From: Allomuricauda sp. | GTDB lineage: Bacteria > Bacteroidota > Bacteroidia > Flavobacteriales > Flavobacteriaceae | Assembly: GCA_030148335.1 (NCBI GenBank) | Contig: JASBTQ010000007.1 | Coordinates: 1 to 64,000 of the forward strand | DNA length: 64,000 nucleotides | Direction of reading: 5' to 3' | Shown here: in pieces, positions 33,809 through 43,124 of the stretch | Layout: the number at the start of each line of letters is the position of its first letter | How positions within the stretch are numbered: the first letter of the stretch is position 1 | Made by a program: the position numbers and the translations under genes | Notes under the pieces: model-generated | Database searches by the model: none | What the model saw: the letters and a program-made list of their open reading frames with translations, nothing else | Told to the model about the DNA's origin: nothing

Positions 33809-35521
33809 TTATTGCATTAAATTTTGAATTTCCTGTTGTGTGAGTGCTTTGCTATACAGCCTCAACTCATCCATTTGCCCTTTCTCTGTTTTATGGTCCC
33901 AACCATTAAAATTGGGGTCACCGGACATGATCACCAAATCTCCCACACCTGTCCAGTCTATTCCGGTAAAAGCAGTTTCTCCAACCAATTCCCCGTTCAT
34001 GTACAGTGCTGCATTGGTTGCTGAAATGGAGATTCCAAAATGCACCCACTCGTCAAGGGTCGGGTCTATGGTGGCGGGGTCACCAGGGTTCACCCAGGTG
34101 GCATTGGTGCCATTGCCCACAAGAAGTATGAATTTTTGTGCGTCCGCACTTCCTTCGCGAATCAATCCGAACCCACTGGGCTTATCGGATGGAGATGCCG
34201 GTTCGGCCGGGGCAATATTGATTATTCCCGCCCTCGTATCCGATGGATCGATTTTCAACCAGAACGTGGCACTGAATTCATTTCCTTGGGCCAAATCGGC
34301 TGATGGGAACGTCAGATAGGAATCCGCAGCCCCTTGGTATGCATTCCCCAATATCCCGCCAACAAGGCTCGGAGACCCCACTTCGGTAGCATTTTCACCG
34401 CTTAGCACGTCTGTATAACTTCCATCAAAGGGTAAATAGAATGTAGAACTCGACTCCGTGACCTGCTTTTGAATTTCCTGTTGCGTAAGTGCTTTGTTAA
34501 ACAGCCTCAACTCATCCATTTGCCCTTTCTCAGTTTTGTGGTCCCAACCATTAAAATTGGGGTCACCGGACATGATCACCAAATCTCCCACGCCTGTCCA
34601 GTCTATTCCGGTAAAAGCAGTTTCTCCAACCAATTCCCCGTTCATGTACAGTGCTGCATTGGTTGCTGAGATCGAGATTCCAAAATGTACCCACTCATCA
34701 AGGGTCGGGTCTATGGTGGCGGGTTCACCGGGGTTCACCCAGGTGGCATTGGTGCCATTGCCCACAAGAAGTATGAATTTCTGGGCGTCCGCACTTCCTT
34801 CGCGAATCAATCCGAACCCGCTTGGCTTATCCGATGGAGATGCCGGTTCCGCCGGGGCAATATTGATTATTCCCGCCCTAGTATCCGATGGATCGATTTT
34901 CAACCAGAACGTGGCACTGAATTCATTTCCTTGGGCCAAATCGGCTGATGGGAACGTCAGATAGGAATCCGCAGCCCCTTGGTATGCATTCCCCGCTATT
35001 CCATTAACAAAACTCGGAGATCCCACTTCGCCAGCAGCTGTAATGGTAACCTGCTCATTAAAGTCGCCATTAAAAGGCATATAGAACATTTCCCCGTCGT
35101 ATAAGGGTACATAAGGTGGTGTTTTCTCAAAATCAATGGAAGATGCCGTGGTTTTGCCATCTACGTCCGTAGCCGTTATGGTCAATGTATGTACCCCTGT
35201 GGTTACATTGTCATATACCAGATCATCCTTTATAAAGTGACGGTAATCCAAGAATTCCGTGTAACTGGCAATTTCAGAACCATCCATTGCAACAGAGACA
35301 GCGCTAATTTCTATGTCATCCCTAACTTCAAAATCGATGGTTATGGCAGCAACAGCTTCGGGTACTTTTAACTGAAAACCATCTATGGGCTTGTTAATGA
35401 CTATTGAAGGTGCCGTTTCGTCCACTCCGGCATCCACTGCGGTAATGGGATCTATTCCCTCATTACAGGAAACCACCAGAAGTCCCAACAGGAACGCTAT
35501 GGATTTAATTGTATGTTTCAT
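33809..35521 (-). CDS. LamG-domain surface lipoprotein with duplicated domain
   Basis: A lipoprotein signal (IAFLLGLLVVSCNEG) and an N-terminal Ig-like region (ITIDFEVRDDIEISAVSVAMD) precede two LamG/concanavalin-like domains. The second half of the protein repeats the first nearly residue for residue over about 175 residues (SYLTFPSADLAQGNEFSATF in both), differing at few sites such as NPGEP/NPGDP. It sits immediately after SusD, where surface glycan-binding proteins are encoded, so a binding role is likely; no catalytic residues are evident. Both domains would give avidity for a repetitive glucan. Confidence 0.88.
   Translation of the reverse strand: MKHTIKSIAFLLGLLVVSCNEGIDPITAVDAGVDETAPSIVINKPIDGFQLKVPEAVAAITIDFEVRDDIEISAVSVAMDGSEIASYTEFLDYRHFIKDDLVYDNVTTGVHTLTITATDVDGKTTASSIDFEKTPPYVPLYDGEMFYMPFNGDFNEQVTITAAGEVGSPSFVNGIAGNAYQGAADSYLTFPSADLAQGNEFSATFWLKIDPSDTRAGIINIAPAEPASPSDKPSGFGLIREGSADAQKFILLVGNGTNATWVNPGEPATIDPTLDEWVHFGISISATNAALYMNGELVGETAFTGIDWTGVGDLVIMSGDPNFNGWDHKTEKGQMDELRLFNKALTQQEIQKQVTESSSTFYLPFDGSYTDVLSGENATEVGSPSLVGGILGNAYQGAADSYLTFPSADLAQGNEFSATFWLKIDPSDTRAGIINIAPAEPASPSDKPSGFGLIREGSADAQKFILLVGNGTNATWVNPGDPATIDPTLDEWVHFGISISATNAALYMNGELVGETAFTGIDWTGVGDLVIMSGDPNFNGWDHKTEKGQMDELRLYSKALTQQEIQNLMQ
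33822..34349. repeat. LamG tandem duplication, unit 1
   Basis: This unit is nearly identical to 34467-34994, at a period of 645 bp (215 codons, so frame is kept). Identity runs from TTTGAATTTCCTGTTG to GGTATGCATTCCCC with scattered single-base changes. The pattern indicates recent duplication or ongoing gene conversion. Confidence 0.9.
34467..34994. repeat. LamG tandem duplication, unit 2
   Basis: Partner of 33822-34349. The divergent sequence between the units (34350-34466) codes for the linker that includes SSSTFYLPFDGSYTDVLSG. Confidence 0.9.
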
Positions 35522-35545
35522 CTTTCGTAGTTTATTTGGTTAATG

Positions 35546-37090
35546 TTAGTTGCCACCGTTCCCCAAGGTCGGCAATGCATCTATCTGCGCCTGTGGGTAT
35601 GGAAGTAATTGCTTGTCCGCGGCAAAGGTCCTTCCGTCGTAGCTCAGTTCGGAGAAATTGTCCAAACGGATCATATCGTAGTAACGGATACCCCATTCCA
35701 AGGCCAATTCCGCAAACTTTTCGTCCATGACCTGTTCACTGTTCACTCCTGACAATCCGCCCAAACCTGCACGGCTCCTGACCAGGTTCACCGCTTGGTC
35801 CGCTGTCATACCGCTACCTGTTGCGCCGCGCGTCAAGGCTTCGGCATACATCAACAATATTTCGGCATAACGGATGACGATCATGTTCTTACCTCCTCCA
35901 TAATCATTACGGCCAGTAGTGATCTGCACGGATGGCAGGTAGTGTTTTCCGCTGGCGAAAAGTGCCCTTGCATAATCATTTATAATATCCCCATCTCGGG
36001 TTGTGTTGTCCACAAAGGAAGGCAAGGTGGCATAATTGGGATCGGACTGAAGTTCTGCAATTCCTCTATCGGTCCAAAGTACGCTGGTCTCCAACCTCAC
36101 GGTCTCGTTCCTATCCAGCATAAACTTGATGAACTTCATACTGGGCTCGTAAAAGCCCCATCCGTCTGAAGCATTTGCTCTAGCAGGAGTCCATCCTTGG
36201 GGGCCAAAAGGACCATACAGATGATAGAAAGTATCCCCTGTACCGGAGCCAAAATCGGAAAACTGCATTTCCAAAAGACTCTCATCACTCAGTTCTCCGG
36301 GTTTTTTGAAGAGACTGTAGAAATCGGGGTAAAGGGAAAACTTATTGGAGTTGATAATGGCTGCACAGGCATCCGCAACTGCTTGATAGTTTTCCATTTC
36401 CAGATTGGCCAAGGCCTTCATTGCATATGCAGTGTAGCGGGTCACACCACCTGGAATATCGGTTCGTTCATTGGGCCTCATGTTGGGCAATAATGGGATT
36501 GCCTCATCCATTTGATCGGAGATGAACTGCATGACCTCATCCTTGGAGGCCGGTCCGTCCGCAATTTCGCTATCGGGTTGTGTGGTCTGGATGATGAACA
36601 CATCGCCCCATACCCTGGCCAGGTTAAAGTGAAACCACGCCCTCAACACTTTGATCTCTGCAATATATTGATCGGCAGTGGCTTGCCCACTTTCATCCGC
36701 GAAACTCTTGAAATTTTCGATGAGTTCTATTTCGGTGTTGAGGCTTACGATATCGCCATAATGAATGTTCCACAAAGAATTGTACATCCAATAATCCTGG
36801 GTATATATGAAATTGTCCGTGTCCGCAAAAGGTTGCTGGTCCCCAAGACCGCCTGCATTCACATCGTCCCCACGGACGGAGAGCAACAAGGGCTCTTCCC
36901 ATCCCCTGGTGGCAAAAATTTCGTAGGACCCCACCAAGGCCTGGATCATGTTGTCCGTATTCGAATAGTCAAGGTCATCCGCATTCAACTGACCTTCTAT
37001 ATCATCAAACTTGTCACTGCACGATTGGATGAAAAACACCGCAATCAATGCAAACATCCATTTGCCAATTATGTTTTTCTTAGTTTTCAT
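35546..37090 (-). CDS. SusD/RagB family glycan-binding lipoprotein of the PUL
   Basis: I use the Met at 37090, 10 bp after the SusC stop, because it gives a lipoprotein signal (KWMFALIAVFFIQSCSDK). The track start overlaps SusC. The N-terminal region reads NTDNMIQALVGSYEIFATRGWEE, the middle ARVWGDVFIIQTTQPDSE, and the C-terminal RyRIAELLMYAEALTRG-type helix is present (VIRYAEILLMYAEAL), as in canonical SusD. It lids the SusC channel for oligosaccharide capture. Its specificity is inferred from the GH144/GH3 neighbours. Confidence 0.95.
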   Translation of the reverse strand: MKTKKNIIGKWMFALIAVFFIQSCSDKFDDIEGQLNADDLDYSNTDNMIQALVGSYEIFATRGWEEPLLLSVRGDDVNAGGLGDQQPFADTDNFIYTQDYWMYNSLWNIHYGDIVSLNTEIELIENFKSFADESGQATADQYIAEIKVLRAWFHFNLARVWGDVFIIQTTQPDSEIADGPASKDEVMQFISDQMDEAIPLLPNMRPNERTDIPGGVTRYTAYAMKALANLEMENYQAVADACAAIINSNKFSLYPDFYSLFKKPGELSDESLLEMQFSDFGSGTGDTFYHLYGPFGPQGWTPARANASDGWGFYEPSMKFIKFMLDRNETVRLETSVLWTDRGIAELQSDPNYATLPSFVDNTTRDGDIINDYARALFASGKHYLPSVQITTGRNDYGGGKNMIVIRYAEILLMYAEALTRGATGSGMTADQAVNLVRSRAGLGGLSGVNSEQVMDEKFAELALEWGIRYYDMIRLDNFSELSYDGRTFAADKQLLPYPQAQIDALPTLGNGGN

Positions 37091-37100
37091 TTCAATTTTT

Positions 37101-40100
37101 TTATAGTTTAACATTTACCCCTATGGTGTAGATTGCCGGTACCGGATACGTCTGACGGTCTACTCCGTTGGAAACCTCTGGATTGAACCCGTTATAGCTG
37201 AACAAGGTAAGAGGTCGTTCGGCAGTCAGGGTAAATTTGAAATCGGGGGCGTTACCCTTGAACTTGTCCCCCCGCAGGGTATAGGCCAATTGGATGTTCT
37301 GTATCCTGAAGAAGTCCCCATCCTCTACCCAAAAATTGCTGAGTCGTTGGTTCCAACTATCGCGAAGGCCCGCCGAGGAGGGATAGGTGTTGCTGGTACC
37401 TTCACCATGCCAACGGTTTTTGGCGAGATCGGCATCCATGTTGGTATCGCTGGTGAAAATGATCTCTCCCCGCTTTCTGTTCAAGATCTTATTGCCTGTC
37501 TGTCCATAGAAATTCATGGTAAAACCGAAGTCCTTGTAGTTGACACCGATGTTTCCGCCATAGGTGAACTCGGGAAGGAAAGAGCCGAGCACTGTCCTAT
37601 CCTCATCGGTGATGCTGCCATCCCCGTTCCTATCGTTATAGATCAAATAACCGGGCTGAATGTCCTGTCCGTTCGTTATGGCATTCTGCGCCACCGGATC
37701 GGCATCGATTTGGGCCTGGTTCTGATACACCCCAGTGGTTTCATAGCCGTAGAAGGCGTACAATGGTTCTCCCACAATAGTCCTTTGACGGAACTCTGCA
37801 GAACCTGCATCGATATATCCACTTTCGTTTTCCACCTCAAGGGTTTCGTTCTTCACTGTGGTGAAGTTGGCCCCTATCGTGTAGTTGAGATCTTCGGAGA
37901 TGTCGTCGGTCCAGTTTAGTGCCACCTCGACCCCTGAGTTTCGGATAACCCCTGAGTTTCTGTCGATGGTCACGTTGGCAATGGGGATATACACGGGCAT
38001 GATGGCATTTTCGGTGTCCCGAATGTAATAATCCGCTTCCAACGACAAACGATTGCTGAGTGTGGTAAGGTTGATACCAAAATCAAGTTCTTCCACCACT
38101 TCCCAACTCAAATCGGAAAAGTTGCTCGTAGCCGTGATTCCTGTCACCGGGTTATCTCCCAAATCAACCGTTACATTGCTAATGGTGTTGGAACCAGAGC
38201 TGGCATTGACATTGTCGTTGCCCAAACGGCCCCACGCTGCCCTCAATTTTAGGAAGTCAAAAATACCATTGTCCTGCATGAACGGTTCCTGGGACAAGAC
38301 CCATCCGGCACCCACAGCGGGGAAATAGCCCCATTGGTCCTTAGTGAACTTGGATGACCTATCTGCCCTAAATGTTCCGTACAACAGATACCTGTCCTTG
38401 AAGTTGTAGGAGACCCTTCCAAAATAGGATTGACCATACACCCTTTTGTTCTCTTCTTCCACATTGTTGTTGAAGGATAGAGGATCGGCAAAGTCCAAGT
38501 ACCAAGAGGTCTCATAATTGATCCCTGCAATATCCGTACCTGTGGCCTCAAATCTGTTTGCTGCCTCGTCCCTATACGAAGCCCCTGCCATTACTGTGAC
38601 ATTATGGTCTTCATTATAGGTATCGGTATAGGTCAAGATATTGTCCCAGATCTGGTTGTAGTAGTTGTTCTGTTTTCTATTGATGTCTGAAAGACGCTGA
38701 TCGCCGAATCCCATATTGTAGGGCAGGTTCACATAACGCTCCTCCAAGGCCGAGAAATCTACATTGTAGGTGGTTTTAAAAGTCAACTTATCCTTGATCA
38801 AATCCGTCTGTAGATAAATGTTGGCCAACAATTTGCGTATTTTCAACCTGTTGTTGTTGTACTCCATATCGGGAAAAGGGTTCTGTGTGGCCCTGTATCC
38901 CAATGCCTGGGCATTGGCATAACGAACCGGTGTGGCGGCAGTGTTCAAGTCATCAAAAACAGGGAGAATCGGAACTGCAAAATAAGCCTTGAACCATGCT
39001 GAATCCTCTGGCGTAAACTGTGTGGCGTTACTGAACACGGTGTTCACCCCTACTTTTACATTATCGGTCACATCCACATCCAGTTTTGAACGGATATTGA
39101 ACCGTTCGTACTTGTTCTTCATATCGAGCAGACCTTCTTGGGAGAAATAGTTGGTCCCGATGGCATAGGCCACATTCTCGGTTCCGCCGGTGACACTCAA
39201 TCCGTGGTTTTGGATGATCCCATCCCTGATAATCTCATCAAACCAGTCGGTGTTGACATCGGGCACATTGGGGTTGATACGGCTCCTTCCATAACGCTGC
39301 ATGGCATTGAGCACAAATTGGGCATCGGGTGCAGATCCTGATTCGACCGCCATGGTGACGAACTGCTCCGCATTGGCCATTTGCAATACGTTCTGGGCCC
39401 GCTGGATTCCAGTATAGCCATTATATTCTATCTGAGGTTTCCTGTTCTTTCCACCTGATTTGGTCTCAATGATGATGACCCCGTTGGCGGCCCTCACCCC
39501 ATAAATGGCCGATGAGGACGCATCCTTGAGCACGTTCATTGATTTGATGTCGTTTGGGTTCAAAAAGTCAATGTTGCTGTAGAACATCCCATCCACTACA
39601 TATAACAGTTCGGTAGCGTCCGAGTACGTTCCCAAACCACGGATCCTAACCGTTGGCGAAGCACCAGGGCTTCCTGTGGTCACGATCTGTACCCCGGCCA
39701 CTTTGCCCTGCAGCGACTGCACCGGGTTGGCAGATGGGGTTTTCTCGATTTGTTCAGCATCCACCGTTACAATGGATCCTGTCAAATCGGCCTTTCTTTG
39801 GGTACCATAACCCACAACGACCACTTCATCCAGACTTTGGGTGTCCTGCTGTAGGGTAACATCGATATTGGTCCTGCCATCAATGGGGACCTCCTGTGTG
39901 GAAAAACCAATATAACTGAACACCAGCGTCCCAGTATCGGGAACATTGTCCAAGCTATAATTTCCATCAAAATCGGTTTGGATGCCCGTTGTAGTACCTT
40001 GTAAGATCACACTGGCCCCTGGCAACGGTTGGCCCTGATCGTCCATTACCGTTCCCGAAACCGTAACGTTGTTTTGGGCAAAGAGCACTGCCTGAAACAA

Positions 40101-40139
40101 CATGAACGAGATTAGCAAAAGTTTGCTTTTAATTTTCAT
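37101..40139 (-). CDS. SusC/RagA family TonB-linked transporter of the PUL
   Basis: This 1012-residue outer membrane transporter has a signal peptide (LLLISFMLFQAVLFAQ), a carboxypeptidase-like regulatory domain (TVSGTVMDDQGQPLPGASV), the TonB-box-like LDEVVVVGYGTQRK, plug motifs (VRAANGVIIIETKSGGK) and a barrel ending in TIGVNVKL. It imports the oligosaccharides produced at the surface. It is the first PUL gene, about 230 bp downstream of the regulator gene, and a -7-like element lies directly before its ATG. No N-terminal STN domain for anti-sigma signalling is present, consistent with regulation by the propeller protein. Confidence 0.95.
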   Translation of the reverse strand: MKIKSKLLLISFMLFQAVLFAQNNVTVSGTVMDDQGQPLPGASVILQGTTTGIQTDFDGNYSLDNVPDTGTLVFSYIGFSTQEVPIDGRTNIDVTLQQDTQSLDEVVVVGYGTQRKADLTGSIVTVDAEQIEKTPSANPVQSLQGKVAGVQIVTTGSPGASPTVRIRGLGTYSDATELLYVVDGMFYSNIDFLNPNDIKSMNVLKDASSSAIYGVRAANGVIIIETKSGGKNRKPQIEYNGYTGIQRAQNVLQMANAEQFVTMAVESGSAPDAQFVLNAMQRYGRSRINPNVPDVNTDWFDEIIRDGIIQNHGLSVTGGTENVAYAIGTNYFSQEGLLDMKNKYERFNIRSKLDVDVTDNVKVGVNTVFSNATQFTPEDSAWFKAYFAVPILPVFDDLNTAATPVRYANAQALGYRATQNPFPDMEYNNNRLKIRKLLANIYLQTDLIKDKLTFKTTYNVDFSALEERYVNLPYNMGFGDQRLSDINRKQNNYYNQIWDNILTYTDTYNEDHNVTVMAGASYRDEAANRFEATGTDIAGINYETSWYLDFADPLSFNNNVEEENKRVYGQSYFGRVSYNFKDRYLLYGTFRADRSSKFTKDQWGYFPAVGAGWVLSQEPFMQDNGIFDFLKLRAAWGRLGNDNVNASSGSNTISNVTVDLGDNPVTGITATSNFSDLSWEVVEELDFGINLTTLSNRLSLEADYYIRDTENAIMPVYIPIANVTIDRNSGVIRNSGVEVALNWTDDISEDLNYTIGANFTTVKNETLEVENESGYIDAGSAEFRQRTIVGEPLYAFYGYETTGVYQNQAQIDADPVAQNAITNGQDIQPGYLIYNDRNGDGSITDEDRTVLGSFLPEFTYGGNIGVNYKDFGFTMNFYGQTGNKILNRKRGEIIFTSDTNMDADLAKNRWHGEGTSNTYPSSAGLRDSWNQRLSNFWVEDGDFFRIQNIQLAYTLRGDKFKGNAPDFKFTLTAERPLTLFSYNGFNPEVSNGVDRQTYPVPAIYTIGVNVKL

Positions 40140-40146
40140 AATTGTG

Positions 40147-40154
40147 CAAAAATA
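40147..40154 (-). promoter_or_regulatory. PUL susC -7 element TATTTTTG
   Basis: TATTTTTG on minus matches TAnnTTTG, with TTTTG 23 bp further upstream. It predicts initiation next to the ATG at 40139, hence a leaderless or near-leaderless message, unless the real promoter is elsewhere in the 231-bp gap. Confidence 0.35.
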
Positions 40155-40262
40155 GAGTTAGATTTTTACTAAATTAACAAAACCTTAAGTCCTTGGTGTA
40201 CAGAAGGGATACATAATAAATACATCACGCAAATACCCTTGAAAAGGCCTTATTTCACTGTG

Positions 40263-40286
40263 TTTGCAGTAGTTCACAACTGCAAA
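40263..40286. promoter_or_regulatory. 24-bp palindrome upstream of PUL
   Basis: TTTGCAGT (40263-40270) and ACTGCAAA (40279-40286) are perfect inverted 8-mers with an 8-bp spacer, 125-147 bp upstream of susC. The site sits between the regulator and the genes it is expected to control, a plausible binding site for the dimeric LuxR-type regulator. Confidence 0.5.
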
Positions 40287-40304
40287 GTGCAAAAAAAATT
40301 AACA

Positions 40305-40320
40305 TAGTGATGTAGTGATG
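40305..40320. repeat. Tandem TAGTGATG direct repeat
   Basis: TAGTGATG occurs twice back to back at 40305-40312 and 40313-40320, followed by ATGTA. It is 19 bp from the palindrome, in the same control region. Confidence 0.5.
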
Positions 40321-40370
40321 ATGTAATTCCGAAAAGTAGGAATTGGACCGCGAGACCTAGTATTTGCGGA

Positions 40371-43124
40371 CTAAAAGGTGATAAGAAAATTGGAGAGGTT
40401 TTCCGAACTGTCTATATCCAGTTTTTTCCGTAACCTATAACGATGTATTTCCACACCCCTGATGGAAATGGCCATAAGCGGGGCAATCTCCTTCGTGGAA
40501 AGGTTCATTTTGAGGTATGCACAAAGTTTGAGGTCCTTGGGCGTCAAGGAAGGGTATGCTTTTAACAGTCTCTCGAAGAAATCTTCGTGGAGTTCCTTAA
40601 AATTGACCTCGAACCGTTTCCAATCCTCGGTATCTTCAATGGAGCTGTCCAATTTTTTGAGGAAGGATCGGTAACGCTGTGAATTGGAAAATTTATCCTT
40701 GTTCACCAAGAGCATGTTCTTGATCTCCAACATCATTTCGTTCTTCTTGGCAATGTTCAGGGTGGTGCTGGCCAATTCGTTCTGTTTCAGGCGTACTTCC
40801 TTGGCGAGTTCCTCTTTTTCCAGTTGGGCCAATCTTTCCTGTTGCTCTTTTTCCATTTGCTGCTCCATCTCCCGCTGTTTCCTGCCCAGTTTCCTGCGAT
40901 TGTACCATCTCACCAAGAAGATGGCCACTATGGTCAATAGGCCATATATGATCAAACTGGCCGTTGAAAGGTACCAAGGTGGCAAGATGGTAAAGCGCAG
41001 CGCATTGGTCGCCGAAAGCTGATTATCCATTCCCGAAGTGGAAACCTTGAAAGTGTATTCCCCATAAGGAAGGTTCTGGAAATTGATGAAACCACTTTCC
41101 ACATATTCTGTGTACTCTTTTGGGCCCTTGAGCTCAAAATAATAATGGGGAGAGATGTATTTCGGGGATGCCACTTCTATGGTGATTGACTGGGAATGCC
41201 TAAAAGGCACTTCTATCTGTTCCTGCAGTATGGCATGGGCTGCCCTTTGATCGCGAAGTACGATAATCTTAGGCACTGGAAGCACCAATTGTTGGGATTG
41301 GTCCTTCAACCTTGATGGGTTGATCTTGGCAAAACCATCGCTCAACGTGATGTAGGAAAGACTATCATTCACCTTGACCACCTTTTGTGAATCAGGGGCC
41401 AAACGTTCACGCAAGGGGAGGTCGGTGATCATAAGGCTATCCTCTTTTAAATCGGTATATATAATGGCCTTTTTATCCTCACCCTCCACAAACCAGTAGT
41501 GCTCATCATCAAAAAAGAGGAGTTCTTTGTTCCTATACTCCTTGAATTCCTCAAAGGGGACGATAAGGTCGCCAATGGAATTGTACCTGTACCAATTGCC
41601 CTCACTGTTCAGGACGATATGGTTCTTGATGTTATAGATCTCTACATTGTACTCACTCGGCCCCCCGTCATTGGCAAATTGTTGGATGCGGGCCACTTTG
41701 CCATAATCGCCATCATCAAAGTGGATTCTGTAGAACCCTTTATAAGGATGGGCGGCCCATAGTATTGTTGGGGTTTCGAAACAAAGATGCTTTACCGGAA
41801 AATCAAACCCTTCTATCTTAGTGATCTCCCATTTCCCATCCTCTTTTTTCACAAACTTTGAAAGTCCGTTGTAAGTGCCCTGCACATAGGTCGAGTTTTG
41901 CCCTGGCACCTGTATGGTCTGGTATCCCCCAGTTATTGTACTCAAGGGTTTGAAACCATCTTCCTCCACCTTATACGTACCCGTGTTATGACCGCAGAGT
42001 AGGTCACCTTCCAGTTCCACCAAATCCCATACATGGCCTTGTGAACCGTTCACGAACTTGAGTTCGTTCCCTTCAAAATAAAAAACACCCGTATTGCTCC
42101 CCAAATACAATTTTCCCTTATGCTGGGCAATGTCATATACCATTCCCAAAGTTCCCGTATAATCGGTATAATAGGATATAGGGTTGTTGAGCTTCACCCG
42201 GGCTATACCATTGTCCAGTCCCAACCAGAGTTGATCATTGTACAGCAAAATGGAGAGGACCGTATTGTTCTGCAAGCCAGATTCCCTGTTCAAGATCTGA
42301 TGGGTCCTGGTAAATGCGTCATACAGGTACATCCCATTTTTGATGGTACCAAAACCTATCCTGTCCCTGCCAAGCACATACATTTTGTTCAATTGGTGCT
42401 GTTTGAGGTCCTCGTTGATCTTGGCCGACCAAGGACGGAGGTTTTCTCCATCAAAAAGGTAACACCCACTGAGCTTGGTACCTACCATCAAACTGCCCTT
42501 GAAGACCACCATGTCGGTAATCGTTTTTCCCATGAGCAAATCCTGGTCGGGCAAGGGCACCAGTTCCTTGTCCTTCAGTTCAAAAAGACCGAGGGGGCCA
42601 GAGGCAACAATCAGCTTATCATTGAATTCGATAAAATCGGATACAAAATTGGGAGGGACCACCACTTCTATGGCATTGCCATCATAACTATAAATGGCCG
42701 AGAAGGAACGGAACAGTACTTTATCATGGGATGGGAATATTTCCCAAAACTCCTCGCTGGTGAAGGTATGGTCCTTGATCAGACGCGTAAGCGATGTATA
42801 TTCGAGTTGCCCAATGGCATTTTTCACCCAATAGCCAAACTCTTCGTAAGATCCCGTATAGACCCGGTCCCCTATGGACTCCACGGATCGGATAATGGTA
42901 TTGTTGGGCAGTTTGTTGAGGGTCCATTGCTCTCCATTGAAATAGAGGAGCCCCTTGTTATTGGCCACAAAGAGTTCGCCATCATCGTTTACGGAAACAT
43001 CCCAGTTTTTGCTGGCTCCCTTATACTCCAGCAGTCGATAATTGTATATGGGTGGCAATAGGTTTTGTCCACAGACCAGAATGGGGACAAAAAGAATCAA
43101 TGTTTTCAAGAACTTGCCAAGCAT
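40371..43124 (-). CDS. Propeller/Y_Y_Y/LuxR membrane transcriptional regulator
   Basis: The 917-residue protein has a signal peptide, a periplasmic beta-propeller (about residues 25-630; blades such as VSVNDDGELFVANNKGLLYF), a Y_Y_Y Ig-like domain (about 640-705), one transmembrane segment (about 716-737, STASLIIYGLLTIVAIFLV), a coiled coil rich in Glu/Gln/Lys (about 738-800) and a C-terminal LuxR-type HTH (LTPKDLKLCAYLKMNLSTKE). It resembles hybrid two-component PUL sensors but has no histidine kinase or receiver. It likely binds oligosaccharide outside and DNA inside, controlling the adjacent PUL. It is oriented with the PUL, directly upstream. Confidence 0.92.
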   Translation of the reverse strand: MLGKFLKTLILFVPILVCGQNLLPPIYNYRLLEYKGASKNWDVSVNDDGELFVANNKGLLYFNGEQWTLNKLPNNTIIRSVESIGDRVYTGSYEEFGYWVKNAIGQLEYTSLTRLIKDHTFTSEEFWEIFPSHDKVLFRSFSAIYSYDGNAIEVVVPPNFVSDFIEFNDKLIVASGPLGLFELKDKELVPLPDQDLLMGKTITDMVVFKGSLMVGTKLSGCYLFDGENLRPWSAKINEDLKQHQLNKMYVLGRDRIGFGTIKNGMYLYDAFTRTHQILNRESGLQNNTVLSILLYNDQLWLGLDNGIARVKLNNPISYYTDYTGTLGMVYDIAQHKGKLYLGSNTGVFYFEGNELKFVNGSQGHVWDLVELEGDLLCGHNTGTYKVEEDGFKPLSTITGGYQTIQVPGQNSTYVQGTYNGLSKFVKKEDGKWEITKIEGFDFPVKHLCFETPTILWAAHPYKGFYRIHFDDGDYGKVARIQQFANDGGPSEYNVEIYNIKNHIVLNSEGNWYRYNSIGDLIVPFEEFKEYRNKELLFFDDEHYWFVEGEDKKAIIYTDLKEDSLMITDLPLRERLAPDSQKVVKVNDSLSYITLSDGFAKINPSRLKDQSQQLVLPVPKIIVLRDQRAAHAILQEQIEVPFRHSQSITIEVASPKYISPHYYFELKGPKEYTEYVESGFINFQNLPYGEYTFKVSTSGMDNQLSATNALRFTILPPWYLSTASLIIYGLLTIVAIFLVRWYNRRKLGRKQREMEQQMEKEQQERLAQLEKEELAKEVRLKQNELASTTLNIAKKNEMMLEIKNMLLVNKDKFSNSQRYRSFLKKLDSSIEDTEDWKRFEVNFKELHEDFFERLLKAYPSLTPKDLKLCAYLKMNLSTKEIAPLMAISIRGVEIHRYRLRKKLDIDSSENLSNFLITF

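Noticed and set aside
33822-34994. Repeat considered as mobile element or CRISPR-like array
   Set aside because: Only two long coding copies kept in frame, with no terminal inverted repeats or transposase; it is a domain duplication.
42120-43061. 313-aa plus-strand ORF inside the regulator gene
   Set aside because: Antisense shadow of the propeller region; no family features.
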